This document shows positions 32,408-40,479 of a stretch of DNA of 45,440 nt, piece by piece. The number at the start of each line of letters is the position of its first letter. Positions within the stretch are counted from its first letter, which is position 1. Source of the DNA: Actinomadura rubrisoli (GTDB lineage: Bacteria; Actinomycetota; Actinomycetes; Streptosporangiales; Streptosporangiaceae); the NCBI RefSeq assembly GCF_004349215.1, contig NZ_SMKU01000031.1:1-45440 (forward strand), in the 5' to 3' direction. The position numbers and the translations under genes were made by a program. Below the pieces are notes generated by a model, which saw only the letters and a list, made by a program, of their open reading frames with translations, searched no databases and was not told where the DNA came from.

Positions 32408-32959
32408 ATGTCGTATCCAGAGGCCCGGTACGTGGGGGACGTCGGCGAGGTCAGCGCGGTCTATCGGCCGGCGGACACCGAACCGGAGTTGGTCTCGCCG
32501 CAGGGAACGCGGACGCACTACCTGGCGACCGGCAGGCCCGCCGGACGCGGAGCCGGGGCGGTGACGGACGGCGAGTTCGGGCTCTACCACGTCATCGACC
32601 TGGCGCCCGGGGCCGGGACGGGCACGCACTTCCACAAGACGATGTCCGAGTCGTTCTTCGTGACCGCGGGGACCCTGCGGCTGTTCGACGGCGAGCGCTG
32701 GATCGAGGGCACGAAGGGCGACTTCCTCTACGTCCCGGCGGGCGGCCTGCACTCCTTCTACAACGAGTCGGACGAGCCCGCGTCGTTCCTGATGCTGTTC
32801 GCTCCGGGAGCGCCTCGCGAGGGCTATTTCGAGGACGTCGGCAAGTTCGTCGGGCTTCCGGCCGAGGAGCGGGACAAGTTCTTCGTGGAGCACGACAGCT
32901 ACTTCGTCGATCTCCGGCAGGGCCCCCGTCCCGGCGGATCCGAAACGCCGGAGAGCTAG
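32408..32959 (+). CDS. Cupin-domain protein
   Basis: 183 residues from ATG 32408, five bases after AGAGGAG. Cupin motif 1 is GTHFHKTMSESFFVTAG with His74, His76 and Glu81 as metal ligands. Motif 2 is DFLYVPAGGLHSFYNES with His115. The set of three His and one Glu is complete, so it likely binds Fe, Mn or Zn. Members include dioxygenases, quercetinase-like and sugar-modifying enzymes; the reaction is not predictable. Cytoplasmic. An operator-like repeat lies 50 bases upstream. It ends 10 bases before the convergent permease's stop. Confidence 0.88.
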   Translation: MSYPEARYVGDVGEVSAVYRPADTEPELVSPQGTRTHYLATGRPAGRGAGAVTDGEFGLYHVIDLAPGAGTGTHFHKTMSESFFVTAGTLRLFDGERWIEGTKGDFLYVPAGGLHSFYNESDEPASFLMLFAPGAPREGYFEDVGKFVGLPAEERDKFFVEHDSYFVDLRQGPRPGGSETPES

Positions 32960-34251
32960 ACCGGGATCTCTTCCGGCGCGTCCTCGACCGCACGGCCGGA
33001 CGGACGGCGACCGTGACGGCGCCGCTCCGTCAGCAGGACCACCGCGGCCAGCGCGGCCGGAACCGCCAGGTAGAGGCCGCAGGACAGCAGCACCACGCCG
33101 GTGAACAGCGTGGACGCCCGTGCGAGGGCGCGGCCGCGTCCCGGCAGGAGGCGGGTCGCCGACGCCATGCCGATGACGGTGACGGCGGCGAGGCAGGCCG
33201 CCGTGATCCGCATCAGCGGATCCAGGTCCAGTCCGCCCGGCAGGACGATGGCGGACAGGACGGCGGTCAGCGCCGCGAGCAGCGTCAGGCTCCGGCGCGG
33301 GACCTGCCCGGCGGCCGATCCGCGGGAGAGCCCGGCCGGGAGGGCGCCGTCGCGGGCGAGGGCGGCGCCGAGCCGGGAGCCGCCCGCGATGTAGGTGTTC
33401 ATCGCGACGAAGCTGAGGACGAGGGCGGCCCCGGCGGTCACGGGACGGGCCGCGTCCGCGCCGATGCCGTCCGCGAGGAGCAGCGCCAGCGGCACGGGCG
33501 AGGACGCGGCCCGGTCGCCGAGGACCCCCGTCACCGTGATCGAGAGGCCGAGGTAGAGGACGCCGACGATGGCGAGGGTGAGCGCGGTGGCGCGGGGCAG
33601 GAGGCGGCGGGGGTCGGCGAAGTCCGCGGAGAGGTGGCTCGCGGCCTCCCAGCCGGCGAACGCGAAGAACAGCACCCCGGCCGCCTGGACGATGCCGGTG
33701 GGGCCGTGCGGCGCGAACGGGGTGAAGTTCCCCGCTCGGACGTGAGGAGAGGCGGCGGCGACGGCGATGACCAGCAGCGTCGTCAGCACGGCCACGAGGA
33801 ACAGCTGGATCCGGCCCGACATCCGCACCCCGCCGTAGTTGGTGGCGAAGGCGCCGAGGAGCAGGACGAGGGCCACGCCCACGGTTCCGGGACGTCCGAG
33901 ACCGGCGGCCGAGGCCACGTAGTCGCCGCCGATGAGCGCGCCCGCCAGCACGCCGACCGGGACGACCGCGAAGAAGCAGATGCCCGCGATCGTCGCGAGG
34001 CGCGGCCCGAACGCGCGGGCCGCGAACGTCGCGACGCCGCCCGCGTCGGGATGGCGCGCCCCGAGCGTGGCGAAGGTGAGGGCGACCGGCACGCTCAGGG
34101 CGAGCAGCGCCGCCCACGCGATGATCGAGGACGGTCCGGCCGCCGCCGCGGCGAGGTGGGGCAGGGCCAGGACGCCCGGGCCGAGGACGGCGCCCACGAA
34201 CAGGGCCGTCCCCTGGCTCAGGCCGAGCCTGTGCGCGGTCGCTTTCCCCAT
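32956..34251 (-). CDS. APC-family amino-acid permease
   Basis: ATG 34251 follows a GGGGG stretch, giving 431 residues; an in-frame ATG at 34272 is also possible. The start GLSQGTALFVGAVLGPGVLA contains the helix-1 unwound GxG substrate motif of APC transporters. Around twelve helices follow, including FFAFAGWEAASHLSADF (helix 6) and SFVAMNTYIAGGSRLGAALA (helix 8). It imports or exchanges amino acids or amines. It is divergent from an Lrp/AsnC regulator, the usual arrangement for amino-acid-responsive transport. The C-terminal four bases overlap the end of the cupin gene on the other strand. Confidence 0.9.
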   Translation of the reverse strand: MGKATAHRLGLSQGTALFVGAVLGPGVLALPHLAAAAAGPSSIIAWAALLALSVPVALTFATLGARHPDAGGVATFAARAFGPRLATIAGICFFAVVPVGVLAGALIGGDYVASAAGLGRPGTVGVALVLLLGAFATNYGGVRMSGRIQLFLVAVLTTLLVIAVAAASPHVRAGNFTPFAPHGPTGIVQAAGVLFFAFAGWEAASHLSADFADPRRLLPRATALTLAIVGVLYLGLSITVTGVLGDRAASSPVPLALLLADGIGADAARPVTAGAALVLSFVAMNTYIAGGSRLGAALARDGALPAGLSRGSAAGQVPRRSLTLLAALTAVLSAIVLPGGLDLDPLMRITAACLAAVTVIGMASATRLLPGRGRALARASTLFTGVVLLSCGLYLAVPAALAAVVLLTERRRHGRRPSGRAVEDAPEEIPV

Positions 34252-34327
34252 GTCGCCCCCGGTCTCTCGCATGGTCAGCCAACTGATTAGAAAGTAGTCA
34301 TATGGGCGGCTTGTAACGTGCCGGGAT

Positions 34328-34356
34328 GAACGTTCGTTCGGAATCGGGGCGATAAT
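34328..34356 (+). promoter_or_regulatory. Lrp-type palindrome and -10 box of the regulator gene
   Basis: GAACGTTC (34328-34335) is a perfect palindrome. GATAAT at 34351-34356 is a good -10 box. The start codon GTG at 34363 lies seven bases after it, where transcription should begin, so the regulator mRNA is probably leaderless. Confidence 0.55.
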
Positions 34357-34362
34357 CCGTCT

Positions 34363-34827
34363 GTGGACGAACTTGATACGGAGATCGTGCGGCTTCTCCA
34401 GGCAGATGCTCGGCAGTCCAACCGGGAGCTCGCCCGGACGCTCGGCATCGCGCCCTCGACCTGCCTCGAACGGGTCAGGGCGCTGACGCGGCGCGGCGTC
34501 ATCCGCGGCTACCACGCGGAGATCAACATGGCGGCGCTGAACCGGGGCGTGCAGGCCCTGGTGTCCCTCCAGGTCCGCCCGCTCAGCCGGACGGTCATCA
34601 ACACGTTCAAGGACTACGTGTCCGGCATGCCGGAGGTGATCGGCGTGTTCGTGGTCGCGGGCGGCGACGACCTGGTGCTGCACGTCGGGCTCCAGGACCT
34701 CGACCACCTGCACGCGTTCCTGCTGGACGGGCTGAGCAAGCGCAAGGAGATCGCCGGCTTCCGGACCTCGGTGATCTTCCAGCACGTCCACAACACCGTC
34801 CTGAGCCGGCTGGACGATCCGGACTGA
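34363..34827 (+). CDS. Lrp/AsnC-family transcriptional regulator
   Basis: 154 residues from GTG 34363. The N-terminal winged helix-turn-helix (DELDTEIVRLLQADARQSNR, IAPSTCLERVRALTRRGVI) is followed by the RAM ligand-binding domain (VQALVSLQVRPLS, MPEVIGVFVVAGGDDLVLHV). Lrp proteins form octamers and sense amino acids. The adjacent divergent permease is the obvious target, with autoregulation likely through the shared 90-bp gap. Usual length; no ribosome binding site is present, fitting leaderless translation. Confidence 0.93.
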   Translation: MDELDTEIVRLLQADARQSNRELARTLGIAPSTCLERVRALTRRGVIRGYHAEINMAALNRGVQALVSLQVRPLSRTVINTFKDYVSGMPEVIGVFVVAGGDDLVLHVGLQDLDHLHAFLLDGLSKRKEIAGFRTSVIFQHVHNTVLSRLDDPD

Positions 34828-34907
34828 GGTGCAACGCCCGCGCGCGCGCCGGGGTTCAAGGGGGGCGGCACGCCGACGGAGGCGTGCGCGTCTAGGAGAG
34901 GAACCCT

Positions 34908-35714
34908 ATGGACCTGCAGCTCACCGGCCGCGTCGCCATCGTCACCGGAGCGTCGAAGGGGATCGGGCTGGCCATCACCAGGACGCTGCTGGACGAAGGC
35001 GCCCGCGTGGTGGCCGTCTCCCGCAAGTCCGGCGCGGAGCTGGACGAGCTCGCGGGGCCGAACCTGCTGCACGTATCGGCTGACCTGATGGACCCGTCCG
35101 CCCCGGCACTGGCGGTGGAGCGCGCGGTGGAGGCGTTCGGCGGGCTGGACATCCTGGTCAACAACGCGGGCGGCCCTCCGCCCGGCGCGGACCTGCCGCG
35201 CTTCGGCTTCATGACCCCGACGGACGACGACTGGCGCGCGATGTTCGAGTTCAACCTGTTCGCCGTCGTGCGGGCCATCCGGGCGGCGATCCCGCACCTG
35301 CTGAAGAGCGACGCGGCGTCGATCGTGAACATCTCCTCGGGGAACGGGCGGCATCCCGGGCCGGTGAACTTCGACTACAACGCGACGAAGGCGGCGCTGA
35401 ACAACATGACCAAGGGCCTGTCGGAGGAGTACGCGCCGCAGGGCGTCCGCGTGAACACGGTGGCGCCGGGCCCGGTCCGCACCCCGTGGTGGACGGAGGA
35501 GGGCGGCGCGGCCGACATCCTCGCCGGGGTCACCGGCTCCGACCGCGACGCCGTGATGGACCGCGTCGCGCCGGAGATGATGGGCCTGTCCACCGGCCGC
35601 CTCGCCGAGCCGCAGGAGGTCGCGGACGTGGTGGCGCTGCTCGTCTCGCCCCGGTCCGCGAGCACGACGGGCGCGGAGTTCGCGGTCGACTCGGGCTTTC
35701 TCAAGGAGGTCTGA
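34908..35714 (+). CDS. Short-chain dehydrogenase/reductase (SDR)
   Basis: 268 residues from ATG 34908 after AGGAGAGGAACC. Classical SDR motifs: NAD(P) site IVTGASKGIG (11-20), NNAGG (85-89), Ser143/144 in NISSGNGR, Tyr157 and Lys161 in DYNATKAAL, and VAPGPVRTPWW. R39-K40 after the second strand suggests NADPH. It closely resembles actinobacterial SDRs of the 3-oxoacyl-ACP-reductase type that act on varied alcohols and ketones. Cytoplasmic. The 3' end, including the stop, is duplicated downstream (14-base repeat). Confidence 0.92.
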   Translation: MDLQLTGRVAIVTGASKGIGLAITRTLLDEGARVVAVSRKSGAELDELAGPNLLHVSADLMDPSAPALAVERAVEAFGGLDILVNNAGGPPPGADLPRFGFMTPTDDDWRAMFEFNLFAVVRAIRAAIPHLLKSDAASIVNISSGNGRHPGPVNFDYNATKAALNNMTKGLSEEYAPQGVRVNTVAPGPVRTPWWTEEGGAADILAGVTGSDRDAVMDRVAPEMMGLSTGRLAEPQEVADVVALLVSPRSASTTGAEFAVDSGFLKEV

Positions 35715-35738
35715 CCACCCCCTCCTCAAGGAGGTCTG
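35700..35738. repeat. 14-bp direct repeat at the SDR stop
   Basis: CTCAAGGAGGTCTG occurs at 35700-35713 (spanning the SDR stop) and again at 35725-35738. The repeat contains AGGAGGT, a perfect anti-Shine-Dalgarno match, with no start codon after either copy. Confidence 0.8.
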
Positions 35739-35772
35739 GCCAACCCCTCGCCCGTGCCGGAGCGTTCTGCCG

Positions 35773-35802
35773 CACCCGCACCCGCACCCGCACCCGCACC
35801 CG
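35773..35802. repeat. (CACCCG)5 hexamer microsatellite
   Basis: Five perfect copies of CACCCG lie in the gap between the SDR and the FAD oxidase genes. Slippage here would change only intergenic length. Confidence 0.95.
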
Positions 35803-35925
35803 CTCCGGCACGGGCATCGCCATAAGCGAACGTGCTGGATTCAAGAAGATCTATCTCTTGGACTTCTCGATGTCTCCTCGCCAGGATGGGTGGTGAACGG
35901 CAAGGAGAACGACCAAGGGGGCACG

Positions 35926-37326
35926 ATGAGCACGCACGAGACGCTGGCGGCGAGGGTCCGGGGGCCGGTCTTCGCGCCGGGCGACGAAGGCTACGACGAC
36001 GAGCGGACCGGGTTCCAGACGAACGATCCGCACCGTCCCAGCGTGATCGTCGGCGCCGAGGACGCCGGGGACGTGCGGGCCGCCGTCGAGTACGCGGCGG
36101 AGAACAGGCTGCCCGTGGCCGTGCAGAACACCGGGCACGGGCTCCCGCTGGCCGCCGAGGGCGGCCTGCTGATCAGCACCCGCCGGATGACCGGCCTGCG
36201 CATCACCCCCGCCGCCGAGGCGGGCGAGGCGGGCACCCCCGCCGAGGCCGGCACCGCGTGGATCGAGGCGGGCGTGCGCTGGGGCCAGGTCGTCCCGGAG
36301 GCCGCGGCCCACGGGCTGGCGCCGCTGAGCGGATCGTCCCCGGGGGTGGGCGCGGTGTCGTACGTCCTCGGCGGCGGCGTCGGGCTGATGTCGCGTATGT
36401 ACGGGAACGCGGCCGACCACGTCCGGTCCATCGACGTCGTGACCGCCGACGCGCGGCCGCGGCACGTGACGCCCGACAGCGACCCCGATCTGTTCTGGGC
36501 GCTGCTCGGGGGCCGCGCCAACTTCGGCGTGGTGACGAGCCTGGAGATCGGGCTGGTGCCGGTCACGCGGCTGTACGGCGGCGGCCTGTACTTCGACGCG
36601 GGCCTGATCGCCGGGGTGATGGAGACGTGGCGGACGTGGACGGCCGCGCTCCCGGACGAGATGACCTCGTCGATCGCGCTGATGCCGGTCCCCGCCCTCC
36701 CGGTGTTCCCCGAGCCGCTGCGCGGCCGTCACGTCGCCCACGTCCGGATCGCCTACGTCGGGGACGCGGCCGAGGGCGAACGGCTGATCGAACCGCTGCG
36801 CGCGGTCGGGCCCCGCCTGATCGACAATGTGCGGGACATGCCGTACACCGAGTCCGGCACGATCCACAACGAGCCGCCCGTCCCGATGGCCTACCACGCG
36901 ACGAACTTCGCGCTGGACGATCTGGACGCCGGCACCGTCCAGGGCCTGCTCGACCTCGCCGGGCCCGGCGCACCCGACCGGGCCATCGTCGAGATCCGGC
37001 AGCTGGGCGGCGCGCTCGCCCAGGCGCCCGCCGTCCCGAACGCGGTCGGCAACCGGGACGCCGGATACCTGGTCGGCGTCCTGTCGAGGCTCGGCCCGGA
37101 GATCGACGCCGACGCGGTCCACGCCTTGCACGGACGGGCCGGTGACCTGCTGGACAAGAGATCCTCGGGCCGGCTCCTGAACTTCCTGTTCGGCGCCAAC
37201 GCCACGTCCGAGCAGGTGCGCGCCTCCTACGACGCCGCCGCCTACCGGCGGCTGCGGGAGCTCAAGGCCGTCCACGACCCGTCCAACCTGTTCCGCCTGA
37301 ACCACAACATCCCGCCCGCCACCTGA
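35926..37326 (+). CDS. FAD-linked oxidase with covalent-flavin motif and BBE end
   Basis: ATG 35926 follows AAGGGGG, giving 466 residues. The PCMH-type FAD domain includes PSVIVGAEDAGDVRAAVEYA and NTGHGLPLAAEGG, where His71 is the usual covalent FAD attachment. SGSSPGVGAVSYVLGGGVGL follows. In two-link (6-S-cysteinyl) members a Cys stands in this second region; here it is Ser, so one link is expected. The C-terminus FNHNIPP-like LFRLNHNIPPAT is the berberine-bridge (BBE) signature. These enzymes oxidise alcohols, sugars or tetramate-type metabolites with O2. No tat or Sec signal, so it is intracellular. Confidence 0.9.
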   Translation: MSTHETLAARVRGPVFAPGDEGYDDERTGFQTNDPHRPSVIVGAEDAGDVRAAVEYAAENRLPVAVQNTGHGLPLAAEGGLLISTRRMTGLRITPAAEAGEAGTPAEAGTAWIEAGVRWGQVVPEAAAHGLAPLSGSSPGVGAVSYVLGGGVGLMSRMYGNAADHVRSIDVVTADARPRHVTPDSDPDLFWALLGGRANFGVVTSLEIGLVPVTRLYGGGLYFDAGLIAGVMETWRTWTAALPDEMTSSIALMPVPALPVFPEPLRGRHVAHVRIAYVGDAAEGERLIEPLRAVGPRLIDNVRDMPYTESGTIHNEPPVPMAYHATNFALDDLDAGTVQGLLDLAGPGAPDRAIVEIRQLGGALAQAPAVPNAVGNRDAGYLVGVLSRLGPEIDADAVHALHGRAGDLLDKRSSGRLLNFLFGANATSEQVRASYDAAAYRRLRELKAVHDPSNLFRLNHNIPPAT

Positions 37327-37389
37327 CGAGGACGCGAGGCCCCGCAGCGGCGGCAGGGCAGGCCGGCGTCCCGGGCTCTCACGAGGGGA

Positions 37390-37422
37390 ACCCCCGGACC
37401 GGGAGATTTCCGGTCCGGGGGT
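37390..37422. terminator. Terminator between FAD oxidase and exporter
   Basis: A perfect 13-bp stem ACCCCCGGACCGG / CCGGTCCGGGGGT with a seven-base loop between convergent genes. Confidence 0.88.
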
Positions 37423-37442
37423 CCTTCGGGAGGGACCATGGG

Positions 37443-38927
37443 CTACTCCTTCTTGCGCGCGCGCGGCAGGAACAGGGCCGGGACGAGGGCCAGCGCCAGC
37501 AGCGCGAGAGCGAACAGGTAGGTGTGCTGGAAGGCGTCCGAGAGCGGCTGGGCGATCGCCGCGTGCGCCTGCGGGCTGAGCCTGTGCAGCGTCTGGAGCG
37601 TGCCGCCCCCGCCGTCCGGCACCACGTCGCTCATCAGCGCGGACAGGACGACCGACGCCAGCGCCATCCCGATCGCCGCGGACGTCGTGTTGATCAGGTT
37701 CACCGTCGTGCTCGCGGCGGGCGCCTGGTCGTGCGACATGCCGCGGGTCGCCGCCGTCATCGTCGGCATCATCGTCGCGCCGCCGCCCGCGCCCATCAGC
37801 AGCATCGCCCCGCACAGCCCCCAGTACGACGCGTCCGCGTCGAGTTGGACGCTGAACAGCGCGAACCCGGTGACCGACGTCGCGATCGACACCGGGACGA
37901 GCCGTCCGGGCGGCAGCCGGTCGGCCAGCCGTCCCGCGACCTGCATCGCGGTGCCCGAGCCCAGCGCGAACGGGATGCTGAGCAGCCCGGCGGCCGTCGC
38001 GCTCTCGCCCCGGACGACCTGCAAGTAGAGCGGGAGCAGCAGCATCGACCCGAAGTAGCCGAACGCGAACAGCAGCAGCGTCCCGGCGGCCGCGGCGAAC
38101 GTCCGGTCGCGGAACGGCCCGAGGTCGATCAGCGGGTCGCGGGCCGTCAGCGCCCGCAGCACGAACGCGACGATCAGCACCGCGCCCGCCGCCAGCGGCA
38201 CCAGCACCCCGGTCGCGGCGAAGTCGCCCCGCTCACCGCCCGTGGTCACGCCGTAGATGAGGGCGGCGAGGCCCGGGGACAGCATCAGCAGTCCGGGCAC
38301 GTCCAGCGGACGGGCCTTCCCCGGCACGTCCGGCGGGAACAACCGGGCGGCGAGCGCCACCACCGCCACCGCGACCGGCACGTTGACGAAGAACATCCAG
38401 CGCCAGGACACCTCGTCGATCAGCCAGCCGCCCAGCACCGGCCCGGCCAGCGGGCCGACCAGGATCGCCAGCCCGAGCGTGCTCATCAGCCGCCCGAGCC
38501 GCTCCGGACCGGCCGCGCGCAGCAGGATGGTCATCCCGACGGGCATCACCATGCCGCCGCTGAACCCCTGCACGACGCGGAACACGATCAGCGACTCGAC
38601 GTTCCAGGCGAGCCCGGCGAGCACCGAGCCCACCGCGAACGCGGTGATCGCGCCGAGGTACAGTCTGCGGGCGCCGTACCGGCCGACCGCCCACGCGGTG
38701 CTCGGGATGACGGCCCCGAGGGCCAGCGAGTACCCGGTCGCGACCCACTGGATGGTGGCGAGCGGCGCGTCGAAGTCCTGGGACAGCCGGTTGATGGCGA
38801 CGTTGACGACGGTCGTGTCCAGCGTGATCATGATCGCGCCGAGCACCAGGACCAGCACGATCGTCATGGGATTGCGGGCCGCCTCGGACGCCGGTTCCGT
38901 CCGGGAGGCCGTCGTCACGGCGGTCAC
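37443..38927 (-). CDS. DHA2-type MFS exporter (14 TM)
   Basis: GTG 38927 overlaps the FMN-reductase stop (GTGA), giving 494 residues. Motifs: MITLDTTVVNVAINRLSQDF (D1), RVVQGFSGGMVMPVGMTILL (motif B), GLAILVGPLAGPVLGGWLID (motif C, exporter type). SWRWMFFVNVPVAVAVV follows. Fourteen helices fit the length, with an EmrB/QacA-like layout. It probably expels a compound linked to redox stress, as it is translationally coupled to an NAD(P)H-dependent FMN reductase behind a SoxR-like promoter site. Confidence 0.92.
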   Translation of the reverse strand: MTAVTTASRTEPASEAARNPMTIVLVLVLGAIMITLDTTVVNVAINRLSQDFDAPLATIQWVATGYSLALGAVIPSTAWAVGRYGARRLYLGAITAFAVGSVLAGLAWNVESLIVFRVVQGFSGGMVMPVGMTILLRAAGPERLGRLMSTLGLAILVGPLAGPVLGGWLIDEVSWRWMFFVNVPVAVAVVALAARLFPPDVPGKARPLDVPGLLMLSPGLAALIYGVTTGGERGDFAATGVLVPLAAGAVLIVAFVLRALTARDPLIDLGPFRDRTFAAAAGTLLLFAFGYFGSMLLLPLYLQVVRGESATAAGLLSIPFALGSGTAMQVAGRLADRLPPGRLVPVSIATSVTGFALFSVQLDADASYWGLCGAMLLMGAGGGATMMPTMTAATRGMSHDQAPAASTTVNLINTTSAAIGMALASVVLSALMSDVVPDGGGGTLQTLHRLSPQAHAAIAQPLSDAFQHTYLFALALLALALVPALFLPRARKKE

Positions 38928-39508
38928 GCCGCGTACGGACGCGCGGACCTGGCGTCGCGGAGGGCGTGCCCCCACCAGGCGAGCTGGTCGAGCATGCCCG
39001 TGACGGCGCCGCCCGCACCCTCCGGATCGTCCGGCCGGCCGTCCTCGCCGAACCAGTTCCAGGGGCTGTGGAAGCTCACCGTGTCGCGGATGGTGACCGC
39101 GTGCAGCTCGGCGAAGACGCCCCGCAGGTGCTCGACGGACCGCAGCCCGCCGCCCAGCCCGCCGTACGACACGAACGAGACGGGCTTGGCGCGCCACTCG
39201 AAGAAGTGAGTATCGATCAAGTTCTTCAGCGTACCGGGGAAGCTGTGGTTGTACTCGCAGGTCACCACGGTGTACGCGTCCGCCGCCTTCAGCTTCGCGG
39301 TCACCTCGGCGAACCTCGCCGCGGTCTCGCCTGGCAGCGCCTTCCCCAGCGCGGCGGGCGGCGGCGCGTCCGCCACGTCGATGACGTCGACGACCATGTC
39401 GTCGCGCCCGCGGGCCTGCTCGGTGACCCACGTCCCGACCGTAGGTCCGAAACGTCCCTCACGTGTGCTCGCGATGATGACGGCGACGCGGAGCGGTTGC
39501 CCGTTCAT
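38924..39508 (-). CDS. NADPH-dependent FMN reductase family protein
   Basis: ATG 39508 lies six bases after GAGGAG (the in-frame ATG at 39514 touches it), giving 194 residues. The flavodoxin-like fold shows VAVIIASTREGRFGPTVGTW (phosphate loop with STREGR), VVTCEYNHSFPGTLKNLIDT and VSYGGLGGGLRSVEHLR. This is the motif set of NAD(P)H:FMN/quinone reductases such as ChrR and YieF. It reduces quinones, chromate or azo compounds, protecting from redox cyclers. First gene of a two-gene unit with the exporter. Confidence 0.92.
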   Translation of the reverse strand: MNGQPLRVAVIIASTREGRFGPTVGTWVTEQARGRDDMVVDVIDVADAPPPAALGKALPGETAARFAEVTAKLKAADAYTVVTCEYNHSFPGTLKNLIDTHFFEWRAKPVSFVSYGGLGGGLRSVEHLRGVFAELHAVTIRDTVSFHSPWNWFGEDGRPDDPEGAGGAVTGMLDQLAWWGHALRDARSARPYAA

Positions 39509-39582
39509 GTCCATCTCCTCAATGCCTGTGCGGATCAACGGGATCGGGAGGCCCGTTCGGGCCCTCCGCTGACCACTGTGAA

Positions 39583-39602
39583 ACCTCATCATTAGTTGAG
39601 GT
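39583..39602 (-). promoter_or_regulatory. SoxR/MerR-like operator upstream of the reductase-exporter operon
   Basis: ACCTCA-N8-TGAGGT is a perfect inverted repeat. Its 18-base core CCTCATCATTAGTTGAGG has the length and arms of the SoxR box (CCTCAAG-TTAA-CTTGAGG). On the minus strand TTGACC at its edge can serve as a -35 box. The site lies about 75 bases before the reductase start. Confidence 0.6.
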
Positions 39603-39628
39603 CAACCCCTGGACGGATGTTTCCTCGC

Positions 39629-40066
39629 AGTCGTAGGCGATCGGCGCGCTCTTCGCCGCTCGCGGCTATGAGGGCACCTCGGTAGACGACCTGGTCACTG
39701 CCACCGGGGCAGTCTGTACAAGGTGTTCGGCTCCAAGCGGAGCCTGCATCTGACAGCCCTGCGTGATCACCTCGACCGCGAGATCGGCCCGGCCGCCGCC
39801 GTCGCCGCCCTCACCGACCCCGCGCAGGCCCTGACCGCGGCCATCGCCTCGTACGACAACGGCCCCGCCGCCGGCCTCCTCCTCATGGCCGCCGCGGAAC
39901 GGGCCCCCACGACCCGGAGGTCGCCGCGCTGGTCGCGGAAGCCATCACCGCCCTGGAAGACGCCCTACGGCCCTCCCACGGCGAGTCCGCCCCTCACATC
40001 GCCTCCACCGTTCTCGGTGCCCGCCTGCGCCTGTGCGCCCAGGCCGACACATCCAAGGAGCACTGA
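39629..40066 (+). pseudogene. TetR-family regulator, multiply frameshifted
   Basis: Pieces in different frames make up a TetR protein: ARGYEGTSVDDLVTATG, then GSLYKVFGSKRSLHLTALRD after a deletion that removes the VHR part of the recognition helix. LTAAIASYDNGPAAGLLLMA follows, then after a second shift DPEVAALVAEAITALEDALR and a tail ending KEH at TGA 40064. At least two frame changes and no good start remain, so it is inactive. It may have been the original partner of the small gene that follows four bases later. Confidence 0.75.
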
Positions 40067-40067
40067 C

Positions 40068-40373
40068 ATGGCCCGGATCTCCATCGATCGCGAGCACGGC
40101 CTCCTGGCCGCCGAATTCCAGGGCCTCGACAAGCTCTGGACTCTCAAGAGCCGCCTGGAAGTCCCCCCCGCCCACGTGCGCGGCGCCACCCACGACCCCG
40201 GCTTCGCCCGCGAGCCGAAGGGCCTGCGCGTCGGCGGCACCCATCTCCCCGGAGTGATCACCGCCGACCGCTTCCGCCTCGCCGACGCCGAGACCTACGA
40301 CCGCCTCGTCATCGAGGTCGATGACCCTCGTGCCGCTGTCGCCCTCATCGAGCAATCCATCCCCCGCGCCTGA
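40068..40373 (+). CDS. Small conserved protein, PH-like, apparently shortened
   Basis: 101 residues from ATG 40068, eight bases after AAGGAG. It starts ARISIDREHGLLAAEFQGLD and continues LEVPPAHVRGATHDPG and GGTHLPGVITADRFRLADA, ending VIEVDDPRAAVALIEQ. From memory, relatives in actinobacteria carry about 20 extra residues (a VFWDVHDP-containing strand pair) between GVITA and LADETYDRLV; here that piece is absent in frame. The fold looks like a small beta-barrel (PH-like). Function unknown. Its neighbour is a decayed TetR, so this gene may be decaying too. Confidence 0.6.
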   Translation: MARISIDREHGLLAAEFQGLDKLWTLKSRLEVPPAHVRGATHDPGFAREPKGLRVGGTHLPGVITADRFRLADAETYDRLVIEVDDPRAAVALIEQSIPRA

Positions 40374-40479
40374 TATGTGACTGCCGCCCATCCGGCGTCC
40401 CGGCCAGCGGTCGTGCGGACGGCCCACGTCCAGGACGATCGCAGGCGGCACACCCACGTCGCGGCGTACTCCCGCGCCG

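Noticed and set aside
33013..34290. A 425-codon plus-strand frame opposite the APC permease
   Set aside because: Low-complexity Gly/Arg/Glu/Asp text; the minus strand has the transporter motifs.
35773..35802. CRISPR array
   Set aside because: The six-base units have no spacers; no CRISPR repeats or cas genes are seen in the window.
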